NCBI GenBank assembly: GCA_036491115.1
Contig: DASXCQ010000071.1
Coordinates: 61,606-125,605, forward strand
From: DATEPR01 sp036491115
Lineage (GTDB): Bacteria > Actinomycetota > Actinomycetes > Mycobacteriales > Pseudonocardiaceae
DNA length: 64,000 nucleotides
Direction of reading: 5' to 3'
The first letter of the stretch is position 1, and every line of letters starts with the position of its first letter. A program made the translations under genes and the position numbers. This document shows, piece after piece, positions 9,390 through 16,507 of the stretch. The notes under the pieces are model-generated. The model was not told the DNA's origin. It saw nothing but the letters and a program-made list of their open reading frames with translations, and made no database searches.

Positions 9390-10360
9390 GCCGTGTAGGG
9401 GCCGGTCGGGCGGGCGTGATAACCCTTGGCGCCGATCGTGGCGGCCAGCGGGCTGCGCGGGTCCTCGCCCGCGGCCAGGTGGGCCAGCGCGGTGGCGAAG
9501 TCGTGCCTCGGCGTCCAGCCCAGCTCCGCCCTGGCCCTGGCGTTGACGTAGACCCGGTCCAGCGCCGGGAACATCCGCCAGCCCAACCGGTCGTACACGG
9601 CCGGCTGGTCGGGGAACAGCCGCGCCACCACCGCGGGTGCGTCGGTGGCCAACTCGGCCGCATCGTCCCGGGTGAACGGCGTGGTGGCGGTGACGACGTA
9701 CCGGCCGAAGCCGAGGTCCGCCGCCCGCCAGGCAGCGGCCAGGTGCGCGGTGACCACGTCGGCGATGTCCACCCGCCGGTACAGGAACTCGTTGACCTTG
9801 ACGTTGAGATCCGGGTAGGTGGCGCGCACGTCGTCCCGGTCGTCACCCTCGGGGAAGAACCGGGACGTGCGCAACACGATCACCGGCAGGCCGTCCTCGC
9901 GGTGCGCCAGCTCGCACAGGTCCTCGGCGGCCGTCTTGGTGGCGCCGTAGATGTTGCGCACCACCGGCGGCACGTCCTCGGTGAGCCACGCGGCCGGTGC
10001 GCCCGGCGGCGGGGTGAGCGCCCGGCCGAACGCGCTGGTGCTGCTGGTGAACACGATCCCGTCCACACCGGCGGTGCTGGCCGCGTCCAGCACGGTGAGC
10101 GTGCCGGTGATGTTGGTGTCCACGAACGCCTGCGGGCTGTGCGAGCCGACGTGCGGCTTGTGCAGGGTGGCGGTGTGCAGCACGTAGCGCACGCCCGCCA
10201 TCGCCTGCGCCACGGTGTCCAGGTCGGTGACCGAGCCGACGACGGTGGTGAACGGCGAGTCCAGCACGTCCAGCCCGACCACGTCGTGCCCTGCGTCGCG
10301 CAGCGTGCGGACCAGCGCCTCGCCCAGGTGCCCTGCGCTGCCGGTGACGAGGTAGCGGTC
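9386..10360 (-). CDS. NAD(P)-dependent epimerase/dehydratase (extended SDR)
   Basis: 324 residues. The N-terminal Rossmann motif is TGSAGHLGEAL, slightly off the TGxxGxxG consensus. The catalytic residues are FTSSTSAFG (Ser) and YGATKTAAE (Tyr-x-x-x-Lys), as in extended SDRs acting on nucleotide sugars or similar substrates. The start is placed at the GTG at 10360, with GGGAG 6 bases upstream; an in-frame ATG at 10384 would add 8 residues. It is the last of three minus-strand genes with a mannosyltransferase and a small secreted protein, so a cell-envelope role is plausible but unproven. Confidence 0.85.
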   Translation of the reverse strand, partial: DRYLVTGSAGHLGEALVRTLRDAGHDVVGLDVLDSPFTTVVGSVTDLDTVAQAMAGVRYVLHTATLHKPHVGSHSPQAFVDTNITGTLTVLDAASTAGVDGIVFTSSTSAFGRALTPPPGAPAAWLTEDVPPVVRNIYGATKTAAEDLCELAHREDGLPVIVLRTSRFFPEGDDRDDVRATYPDLNVKVNEFLYRRVDIADVVTAHLAAAWRAADLGFGRYVVTATTPFTRDDAAELATDAPAVVARLFPDQPAVYDRLGWRMFPALDRVYVNARARAELGWTPRHDFATALAHLAAGEDPRSPLAATIGAKGYHARPTGPYTA

Positions 10361-10384
10361 CACCAGGAACTCCCAACACGGCAT

Positions 10385-10834
10385 TCAGGCGACCGACAGA
10401 CTCCCCCGTGCGGTGAGTGTCACGTCGCGGGTCGATTCGATGAAGCCGCAGGCGCCGGCTTCGGTGACCTTCTTCAGGCGGACGAGGTCCGTCGTGTGCA
10501 GAATCGTCTTGCCGCCATGCGTCGCCGTGACCCGCAGAGTCAACGATCGGACCGGGTTTCGCGGGGTCGAGGCCAGTTGAGCGATGATGGACCCGGTCCC
10601 ACCGGCGCGCACATCGACGCACTGCGATGCCAGGCATGCGGTGATGGCGGCCCCGGGGTGGACCGACTCCCAGGCCCCCACGTGAAGGGTGATGAACGGG
10701 GCTGGGTCGATCTCGCCTTCGCACTCCACCCCACATGCGGACGCGGTCACGGATGTCGCCACCAGGAACACCGCGAACCAGGTGGCGTACTTCCAGCCCG
10801 TGATCCTTTTCGTGCTAACGCCGCACGCCCGCAC
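10385..10834 (-). CDS. Small exported protein, possible lipoprotein, unknown function
   Basis: 149 residues. A basic start (STKRITGWK) is followed by a hydrophobic stretch (residues about 16-32) ending ATSVTASACG, which resembles a lipoprotein signal with Ala rather than Leu at -3. The mature part has four further cysteines (VEC, ACLASQC, GACGF) and a beta-rich pattern, suggesting a disulfide-stabilised extracellular domain. I do not recognise the family. It begins inside the end of the mannosyltransferase gene (20-base overlap) and is likely co-transcribed with it. Confidence 0.6.
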   Translation of the reverse strand: MRACGVSTKRITGWKYATWFAVFLVATSVTASACGVECEGEIDPAPFITLHVGAWESVHPGAAITACLASQCVDVRAGGTGSIIAQLASTPRNPVRSLTLRVTATHGGKTILHTTDLVRLKKVTEAGACGFIESTRDVTLTARGSLSVA

Positions 10835-11603
10835 GCAGCCGCCACGGCACCACCAGCGCCTCCAACTGGACGGCCAGGCTGATCTTGCTGGTGCCGCTGT
10901 AGCGTTCCTCGAAGTGGATCGGGATCTCCACGATCTTGGTGCCGAGTCGCAAGGCGCGGTAGTTCATCTCGATCTGGAAGCTGAAACCGTTGCTGACGAC
11001 GCCGTCGCCGATCGCGGTGAGCACGTCGGAGCGCCACAGCTTGAAGCCGCCCGTGGTGTCGCGGATTCGTAGGCCCAGCACCAGGTTCACGTACAGGCTG
11101 CCGGCGCGCGAGAGCAACCGGCGGTGCCGGCCCCACTGCGCAGACAGCGACCCGCCCACCACGTACCGGCTGCCGATCACCAGTCCGGCGTCGGTGGCCA
11201 GCGCGGTGCCCAGCAGTTCCGGGATGGTCTCCGGCTGGTGCGACAGGTCGGCGTCCATCTGCACGACGAACTCCGCACCGCTGTCCAGCGCGGCCCGCAT
11301 GCCGGCCACGTACGCCCGGCCCAGGCCGTCCTTCACCTCGCGGTGCACCACGGCGACCCGTTCCGGCGTGGCCTCGACGAGTGCGTCGGCGATCCGGCCG
11401 GTGCCGTCCGGCGAACTGTCGTCCACGACGATCAGCCGCAGGTTCGGCAACGGTAGGCCCAGCAGGCGCTCGGCGATCATGGGCAGGTTGGTCGCCTCGT
11501 TGTACGTGGGCACGACGACGGCGACCATGGCCTGGGCCCATTCGTCGGGGAGTCGCGTCGCGACGGACGGCATCGTCAGCTCGTCACCGGTGTCCGTCGC
11601 CAC
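10815..11603 (-). CDS. Polyprenol-monophosphomannose synthase-like glycosyltransferase family 2
   Basis: 262 residues of the dolichol-phosphate-mannose synthase type. Motifs: VVVPTYNEATNLP (residues about 29-41), VVDDSSPDGTG, the metal-binding QMDADLSHQPE, and the C-terminal GGFKLWR and ERYSGTSKIS segments typical of DPM1/Ppm1 catalytic domains. It should transfer a sugar, commonly mannose from GDP-mannose, to a polyprenyl phosphate at the inner membrane face, feeding lipoglycan or protein glycosylation. No acyltransferase or membrane domain is fused to it. Confidence 0.87.
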   Translation of the reverse strand: MATDTGDELTMPSVATRLPDEWAQAMVAVVVPTYNEATNLPMIAERLLGLPLPNLRLIVVDDSSPDGTGRIADALVEATPERVAVVHREVKDGLGRAYVAGMRAALDSGAEFVVQMDADLSHQPETIPELLGTALATDAGLVIGSRYVVGGSLSAQWGRHRRLLSRAGSLYVNLVLGLRIRDTTGGFKLWRSDVLTAIGDGVVSNGFSFQIEMNYRALRLGTKIVEIPIHFEERYSGTSKISLAVQLEALVVPWRLRAGVRR

Positions 11604-11647
11604 GCGCCTGAAGATAGCAGTCGGTCGGCGGGGAGTGGGGCCGATTT

Positions 11648-11869
11648 CTACCGATCCCGATCTGTGGTCAGCGCACGCAGTGCGGCCGCGCCCTCGTTGG
11701 CGACGTCACGTAGTCGTTCGAGGCTTTCCACGTCGAAGAACTCCAGTGTGATCCGTTCCGAGCCGATGAGGATGGAGATGGACTCGTCATCCGGTGTCCT
11801 GGGCTTGTGCAGGGTGATTTCCACCCCGGAGTCCACGACAGCGTTGGCGAACACGTCGAAGCCGCTCAC
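11648..11869 (-). CDS. Small protein of unknown function, divergent from XRE regulator
   Basis: 73 residues if translation begins at the GTG at 11869, which has an AAAGGA site about 9 bases upstream; a longer form from 11905 lacks one. The sequence is acidic, with a predicted strand-strand-helix order (SISILIGSERITLEFF then ESLERLRDVANEGAAALRAL). I do not recognise it. It is divergent from the XRE/DUF397 pair, and such small genes often accompany these regulators in actinomycetes, so it may share their promoter region (11870-11990). Confidence 0.6.
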   Translation of the reverse strand: MSGFDVFANAVVDSGVEITLHKPRTPDDESISILIGSERITLEFFDVESLERLRDVANEGAAALRALTTDRDR

Positions 11870-11990
11870 GGGTGAAGTCCTTTCTAGGTGTGCCGTGCAG
11901 AACACGTTACGGCGGACATCGGAGCGGCGGCCAGCTCACACACGATACCGATCGGGTGATAGTGCCCGGGATGATTTCAGGAGGCGTCAC

Positions 11991-12839
11991 GTGCAGGTCA
12001 CCTTCGGCCCCCAGGTCGCTCGCAGAGTGCTGCGCTACGAACTGGACCGCCTGTGCGTGCAGGCCGGCAAGAACCACAGTCAGGTAGGTGAACGGCTGGG
12101 CATGACCAGGGTGGCGTTCACGCACATCACCAGCGGCCGGAACCTGCCGTCCAAGCCGGCACTGGAAGTGTTGCTGGACTTCGTCGGCCGGCCCGACCGC
12201 CTGCCGCTCATGCTGGAACTGCTCGCCATGGCCAAACTCAAGCCCGATCAGCTCGGCACGGTCGAGTCGTCCATGAACGATTTCGAGCTGGCCGTGGGAC
12301 TGGAGGCGGTGGCCACCAACATCGAAGCGTTCGAGCCGATGGCGGTCTACGGCCTGCTCCAGACGGAAGCCTATGCCCGAGCGTTGATCGCCTACCACGC
12401 GTCGATCAGCCTCCGCGTGAATGTCGAGCAGAGCGTCGCGCTGCGCATGAGCCGGCAGTCCGTCCTGACCCGAGAGACCCCGGCCGAACTGTGGTGCGTG
12501 ATCGAGGAGCAGGCGCTGCGACGGCCGGTCGGCAACGCGGCAATCATGGCTGAGCAGCTCGATCATCTGCTGGAGATCACCAGGCGCCCGAATGTCAATG
12601 TCCAGGTGATCCCGCACGAGGTCGGGCTGCATCCGGCGCTGAAGGGTGCATTCTTCCTGCTCACCTTTGACGACGACTGGCGGGTCGCCTACGAGGAGAC
12701 TCGTCGTTTTGCTTACTACTATGACGTTCCCGACGCGCTGGACGACTATACAAAGGTGATGAACCACCTCCGTCACCTGGCGCTCAACCCGAAGCGGTCC
12801 CGGGCGCTGCTGAGCAAGCTGCGAAAGGACGTGCAGTGA
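11991..12839 (+). CDS. XRE-family regulator with DUF5753 sensor-like domain
   Basis: 282 residues. The N-terminal helix-turn-helix (HSQVGERLGMTRVAFTHITSG, about residues 25-45) is followed by a DUF5753 domain recognised by EPMAVYGLLQTEAYARAL, the VEQSVALRMSRQSVL helix, and the VQVIPHEVGLHPAL segment. This is the common actinomycete pleiotropic regulator type (BldB/WhiJ-like systems). The GTG at 11991 has a perfect AGGAGG 6 bases upstream; further upstream in-frame codons lie in non-coding sequence. It overlaps the downstream DUF397 gene by 4 bases. Confidence 0.9.
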   Translation: MQVTFGPQVARRVLRYELDRLCVQAGKNHSQVGERLGMTRVAFTHITSGRNLPSKPALEVLLDFVGRPDRLPLMLELLAMAKLKPDQLGTVESSMNDFELAVGLEAVATNIEAFEPMAVYGLLQTEAYARALIAYHASISLRVNVEQSVALRMSRQSVLTRETPAELWCVIEEQALRRPVGNAAIMAEQLDHLLEITRRPNVNVQVIPHEVGLHPALKGAFFLLTFDDDWRVAYEETRRFAYYYDVPDALDDYTKVMNHLRHLALNPKRSRALLSKLRKDVQ

Positions 12840-13015
12840 TCGACAACTGGCGCAAGGCCACCCACAGCGTCGACAACTCGACGTGCGTGGAAACCGGCTG
12901 GTCAGGCGATGTCGTCGGGTACCGCGACACCAAGCAGGCGACGCTCCCGGAACGCCCGACCCTGCTGTTCAGCCGGACCGCCGCCCGCGCGTTCCTCGCC
13001 ATGATCACCCGCTGA
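12836..13015 (+). CDS. DUF397 small protein paired with XRE/DUF5753
   Basis: 59 residues starting at a GTG inside the overlap GTGA with the regulator stop. The pattern WRKATHS, CVETGWSGDVVGYRDTK, then LLFSRTAARAFLAMI is the DUF397 signature. These proteins are obligate neighbours and probable partners of the XRE/DUF5753 regulators (WhiJ and BldB paralogue clusters). The cysteine and tryptophan are conserved. The gene is too short for most ORF cut-offs. Confidence 0.88.
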   Translation: MIDNWRKATHSVDNSTCVETGWSGDVVGYRDTKQATLPERPTLLFSRTAARAFLAMITR

Positions 13016-13089
13016 AAAGGGCTGGCCGCGACGACGCCGGGCTTGCTAGCGTGCCCGTGACCGAGACACCGCGCGAGGAGGTGAGACCC

Positions 13090-13143
13090 ATGAACGCTGT
13101 ATCGACTTGGGTGCTCCCCTCGGGGTCACGGTCGGGCGACTGA
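13090..13143 (+). CDS. Possible 17-residue leader peptide ahead of hydrolase gene
   Basis: A short frame MNAVSTWVLPSGSRSGD begins at an ATG with a very strong GAGGAGGTGAG site 6-7 bases upstream and stops at 13143, 50 bases ahead of the hydrolase ATG. A strong ribosome site with no longer frame behind it suggests a translated leader. I see no run of regulatory codons and no clear terminator/antiterminator fold. A decayed gene start is the alternative. Confidence 0.35.
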   Translation: MNAVSTWVLPSGSRSGD

Positions 13144-13193
13144 GGTAGGTGTCGCCGGGGGCGCCGCAACAGGCACTCCCGAAAGGCAACGCC

Positions 13194-13967
13194 ATGCATA
13201 CCTTGCGTTTCACCGCGGAGACCTCCTCGAACGGTGTCGTCGAACGTGACTTCACCCTGGGCGAGGTCACCGGCGTTCTCTGGTCGCCCGCATCCGGCTC
13301 CGCCCACGCACCCGTGGTGCTCATGGGTCACGGTGGCGGCCTGCACAAGAAGGCCGCGGGGCTCCTGTCCCGTGCCCGGCACCGGGTGACCACCTACGGT
13401 CACACGGTCGTCGCCATCGACGCGCCGGGACACGGCGACCGCCCGCGCACGGCACACGACGAGCAGACCCGCCTCGACCTCCGTGCGGCGATGGCGGCAG
13501 GCGACTCCGCAGGCGTCCAGTCGATCAGCCAGCACTACGGGTTGGCGCTGGCGGAGCGTGCCGTGCCGGAGTGGCAGGAGACGCTGGACGCACTCCAGCA
13601 GCTGCCCGAGATCGGCACCGAGGCGCCGATTGGCTACGGCGGTGGCATCACGCTGGGCACCGCGATCGGGATACGGCTCACGGCGGTCGAACCCAGGATC
13701 GGCGCCGCGATCTTCGGCGGCGGGTTCGTCGTGCACGAGTCCCTGATCGAGGCGGCGCGACGGATCACCGTCCCGGTCCAGTTCCTGCTCCCGTGGGACG
13801 ACGAGCACGTCGACCGCCAGTCCGCCCTAGCGCTGTTCGACGCCTTCGCCTCGACGGAGAAAACGTTGCACGCCAACCCTGGTGACCACCGCACGATCCG
13901 CTGGCTCGGCCTGGACGACGCGTTCCTGGACCGTCATCTCGGCGGGGTCGGCACAGCCACCCGCTGA
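13194..13967 (+). CDS. Alpha/beta-hydrolase fold protein with altered nucleophile (Ser to Thr)
   Basis: 257 residues with the layout of dienelactone-hydrolase-like alpha/beta hydrolases: oxyanion region VVLMGHGGGLHKKA, APGHGDRP loop, and a C-terminal His in NPGDHRTI. The nucleophile elbow is GITLGTAIG where homologues usually have G-x-S-x-G (for example GLSMGTAIG as I recall), so the catalytic Ser is replaced by Thr153. The acid Asp may be in LLPWDDEHVD. It may be a low-activity or non-enzymatic member. The ATG at 13194 follows GAAAGGCAAC. Confidence 0.8.
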   Translation: MHTLRFTAETSSNGVVERDFTLGEVTGVLWSPASGSAHAPVVLMGHGGGLHKKAAGLLSRARHRVTTYGHTVVAIDAPGHGDRPRTAHDEQTRLDLRAAMAAGDSAGVQSISQHYGLALAERAVPEWQETLDALQQLPEIGTEAPIGYGGGITLGTAIGIRLTAVEPRIGAAIFGGGFVVHESLIEAARRITVPVQFLLPWDDEHVDRQSALALFDAFASTEKTLHANPGDHRTIRWLGLDDAFLDRHLGGVGTATR

Positions 13968-13972
13968 CTAGC

Positions 13973-13999
13973 GCGGCCCCGGCCCACGGCCGGGGCCGC
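13973..13999. terminator. Strong GC hairpin terminator after hydrolase gene
   Basis: Twelve-base perfect stem (GCGGCCCCGGCC with GGCCGGGGCCGC) and a CAC loop, 6 bases after the hydrolase stop. No long T tract follows, as is usual in actinomycetes. Confidence 0.8.
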
Positions 14000-14039
14000 C
14001 TCGCCTTTGCGATGGTGTATCGAACGTAGTGTGTGCGCC

Positions 14040-14852
14040 ATGGGCGAGTGGGATGATCACGAGAGGGCTGCGCTGATGGCCCTCCTCGGACACGCCCAGC
14101 CGGCATGACCTGGGCGCAGATTGCCGCCGAAGTAGGCTCGGCTGCTGAAGCCTGGTCGGGTCCCGGTTAGGGTTCCTGACGTTTCGGGACCGCGACTACC
14201 CGTCGCAGTTGCGTGATGTGCATCAGGTGCCCCCGTGCTGTTCACGCTCGGCGAACTTGTCTCGAACGAGAGCGCGGTATCCGTCGTAGGGTCGCGCTCT
14301 GCTTCGGACGCCGGCCTGCGGTTGGCGCGGACCGTTGCGTCGGCGCTCATCGAGCGAGGTATCACAGTGCTGTCCGGCCTCGCCGCCGGCATCGACACCG
14401 CAGCGCACCGGGCGGCGCTCGACGTGGACGGCAGGACCGTAGCCGTCATCGGTACCGGGATAAATCAGTCCTATCCTGCGGCGAACAGGCAGCTCCAGGA
14501 GTCGATAGCAGACAAGGGCCTTGTTGTCTCTCAATTCTGGCCCGACGCGCCACCTACGAAACAAACGTTCCCCATGCGTAACGCGACAATGAGCGCGTAC
14601 GGCCGGGCGACGATTGTGATCGAGGCTGGCGAGAAAAGTGGCGCACGAATCCAGGCTCGCCTCGCGGTTGAACATGGTCGGCCTGTCATCTTGACCGACT
14701 CGGTCGTTCAGGGCACTACGTGGGGTAGCGAACTGGTCGGAAAGCCTGGTGTCGCGTGGGTGCGAGGCATCGATGAGATAATTGCTCATGCTGTCGATGC
14801 GGTCAGCATGGGAGATCGCGTCGCCGAACTGTTGTCCATGGTGGGAGACTGA
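14040..14852 (+). pseudogene. DprA/Smf-like DNA-processing protein, frameshifted pseudogene
   Basis: The C-terminal 205 residues from 14235 read cleanly as a DprA/Smf Rossmann domain (VVGSRSASDAGL, GLAAGIDTAAHRAAL, TFPMRN, IVIEAGEKSGARIQARLA). The N-terminal part is present but broken. The frame from 14040 starts GEWDDHERAALMALLGHAQPA and stops; a second frame continues MTWAQIAAEVGSAAEAWS then meets TAG near 14168; a third gives FRDRDYPSQLRDVHQVPP before a shift into VLFTLGEL. At least two shifts plus a stop are needed to rebuild the gene. A truncated protein from the GTG at 14235 is still possible. Confidence 0.8.
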
Positions 14853-15081
14853 TACCGACGCGGTCGGGACGAGAATTGCTGACAGTCTCAACCGGCGAGT
14901 CGGCGGAGTGGTCATTGTCTGATGATCAATTGGCCGATCGCTTCTATATACCAACTTGTGCCGGTGCGAACACACCCTTCAGGCGTACGAACAGATCCCG
15001 CCAGCGCCCAAATGCCGTGACGACATGCGACTGACGGTACTGGCTGCGACCTACCTGCACGGGTGTCCCTGAGCTGGACAG
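14853..15081. other. Gene-free gap after the dprA-like pseudogene
   Basis: 229 bases with lower GC than the surroundings (for example CTTCTATATACCAACTTG). I see no credible gene, terminator or repeat. It lies between two decayed genes and is probably remnant DNA. Confidence 0.4.
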
Positions 15082-15204
15082 TCATCGGTCCTCCGGTACG
15101 GCGCACACCGTGCCCTCGCTGAAGCCGGCCGCCTCGACGCCCAGTGCCGCGTTGAACCGGCCTCTCAGGTTCTCCAGGGCGATCACGAACGTCAACTGCA
15201 CCAG
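15082..15204 (-). pseudogene. C-terminal fragment of an AhpD-like/carboxymuconolactone decarboxylase-family gene
   Basis: The minus strand encodes about 38 residues, VQLTFVIALENLRGRFNAA then LGVEAAGFSEGTVCAVPEDR, ending at a TGA at 15082. This matches the C-terminal end of AhpD/CMD-like proteins (FVIALENF..RFN.ALG...GFSEG). Nothing upstream in that frame resembles the rest of the family: the frame runs antisense through a VOC fragment and DUF427. The gene is truncated at about 15204, exactly where the VOC fragment begins on the other strand. Confidence 0.7.
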
Positions 15205-15360
15205 GTGCCGGACGTCGAGGCCGCGCTGACGGACGCCGAACGCCTCGGCGGCACGCGCGTCATGGGCCCGGAACGAGCCGAGGGCCGCGACCTCGTGGTC
15301 GCCCACTTCACCGACCCGGAGGGCAATCTCATCGGCCTGGCCGGACCGACGCGGACCTGA
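15199..15360 (+). pseudogene. C-terminal fragment of a VOC/glyoxalase-family gene
   Basis: The plus strand encodes HQVPDVEAALTDAERLGG, TRVMGPERAEGRDLVVAHF and TDPEGNLIGLAGPTRT before a TGA at 15358-15360. This is the last beta-alpha-beta-beta-beta unit of a vicinal-oxygen-chelate protein, including the metal-ligand region near DPEGN. The preceding half is missing, replaced by the opposing AhpD-like fragment. No start codon or ribosome site fits, so it should not be expressed. Confidence 0.72.
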
Positions 15361-15365
15361 CACAG

Positions 15366-15395
15366 CGAGGGCGTGGCCGCTCGGCCACGCCCTCG
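15366..15395. terminator. Bidirectional hairpin between VOC fragment and DUF427 gene
   Basis: Thirteen-base perfect stem CGAGGGCGTGGCC / GGCCACGCCCTCG with a GCTC loop. It lies 5 bases after the VOC stop and 6 bases from the end of the convergent DUF427 gene, so it can serve both strands. Confidence 0.82.
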
Positions 15396-15401
15396 TGCTG
15401 G

Positions 15402-15776
15402 TCAGGACTCGGTGACCTCGATGGTCACCCGGTCCGGGTAGAACGCCACGTGGTCCTTGATGTCGGCGACCGGCGGGTACGGCGTCTCGTACGTCCACAC
15501 GGAGTTGGCCAGACGCTCGCCACCGGCCGGAATGCTGAAGTAGCTGGCATCGCCCTTGTACGGGCAGTAGGTGGCGTTGTCGGTGCGCTCCAGCAGGGAC
15601 ATGTCGACGTCGCTGCGTGGCAGGTAGTACACGGGCGGGTAGTCCGCCTCCTGGAGGGTCAGGGCCGAGCAGGTGTCGGCCACCGTCTTGCCCTCCACCG
15701 TCACCACGACCCGCGCCGAGCTGGGCTCCACGGTGATCGGGTGGTCCGGTCCGGGTTGCAGGATCGGCTTCGTCAT
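15402..15776 (-). CDS. DUF427 domain protein
   Basis: 124 residues matching DUF427: the signature YLPRSDVDMSLL, TDNATYCPYKGDASYFS and the ending VAFYPDRVTIEV. The family is a small cytoplasmic beta fold of unknown activity, frequent in actinomycetes. Start ATG at 15776 with a GGAGAG site. It lies 20 bases downstream of the DHFR-like gene on the same strand and is likely co-transcribed with it. Confidence 0.88.
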   Translation of the reverse strand: MTKPILQPGPDHPITVEPSSARVVVTVEGKTVADTCSALTLQEADYPPVYYLPRSDVDMSLLERTDNATYCPYKGDASYFSIPAGGERLANSVWTYETPYPPVADIKDHVAFYPDRVTIEVTES

Positions 15777-15796
15777 GAGGCTCTCCTTCGTGCGGG

Positions 15797-16420
15797 TCAG
15801 TCCACAGCCGTGCCGAGGACGCGGTACCGCACGTGCGACACCTTGCTCGTCCCGCCGACCTCGACCGGCTCGAAGCGCATCCGGGGCACATCAGAGAACA
15901 ACCGCTCGCCGTGCCCGATCGTTACCGGGACCGTGTGAATCCACAACTCGTCCACCAGACCGGCGGCCAGGCACTGGTTGACCACGCCGGCGCCGCCGGC
16001 GACGCACACGTCCTTGCCGGCGGCCGCCGCCCTGGCCTGCTGGAACGCGGACTCGATGCCGTCGGTGACGAACGTGAAGGTCGTCCCGCCCTCCATCGGC
16101 AGCGGCTCGTGCGGGCGGTGGGTCAGCACGAACACCGGTGCGTGGAACGGCGGCTCCTCGCCCCACCAGCCGCGCCAGGTCCGGTCGTAGTCGGCGCCGC
16201 GCGGTCCGAACATGTTGCGGCCCATGATGTAGGCGCCGGCCCGCGAGCTCTGGTAGTCCAGGATCCGCTGGTGCTGCTCCGACCCGTCGAACTGCCACGC
16301 GTGCAGCACGTCGGCCTCGATGTCCCCGAACGGGTGCTGCTCGCTCTGGCCCTCACCGGCCACGAACCCGTCCAGCGACACCGCGGCACTGCAGATGACC
16401 TCGCCGGTCCTGTCGTTCAT
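15797..16420 (-). CDS. Dihydrofolate-reductase-like/RibD C-terminal domain protein
   Basis: 207 residues of the bacterial DHFR-like (RibD_C) family. Motifs: SAAVSLDGFVAGE at the N-terminus, AGAYIMGRNMFGP, VFVLTHRPHEPL, and the NADPH-binding GKDVCVAGGAGVVNQCLAAG. Substrates of stand-alone members are mostly unknown. The ATG at 16420 has GGAAGGGG about 7 bases upstream; an in-frame codon at 16438 lacks a site. It precedes DUF427. Confidence 0.87.
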   Translation of the reverse strand: MNDRTGEVICSAAVSLDGFVAGEGQSEQHPFGDIEADVLHAWQFDGSEQHQRILDYQSSRAGAYIMGRNMFGPRGADYDRTWRGWWGEEPPFHAPVFVLTHRPHEPLPMEGGTTFTFVTDGIESAFQQARAAAAGKDVCVAGGAGVVNQCLAAGLVDELWIHTVPVTIGHGERLFSDVPRMRFEPVEVGGTSKVSHVRYRVLGTAVD

Positions 16421-16507
16421 GTCGATCCCCTTCCGCATCCCAGGAACTGCTGTCAGCAGGGGGTCGTGGCCCGACGCCGGGTTTCTACATCGCCGGCGAA
16501 CTTATTT

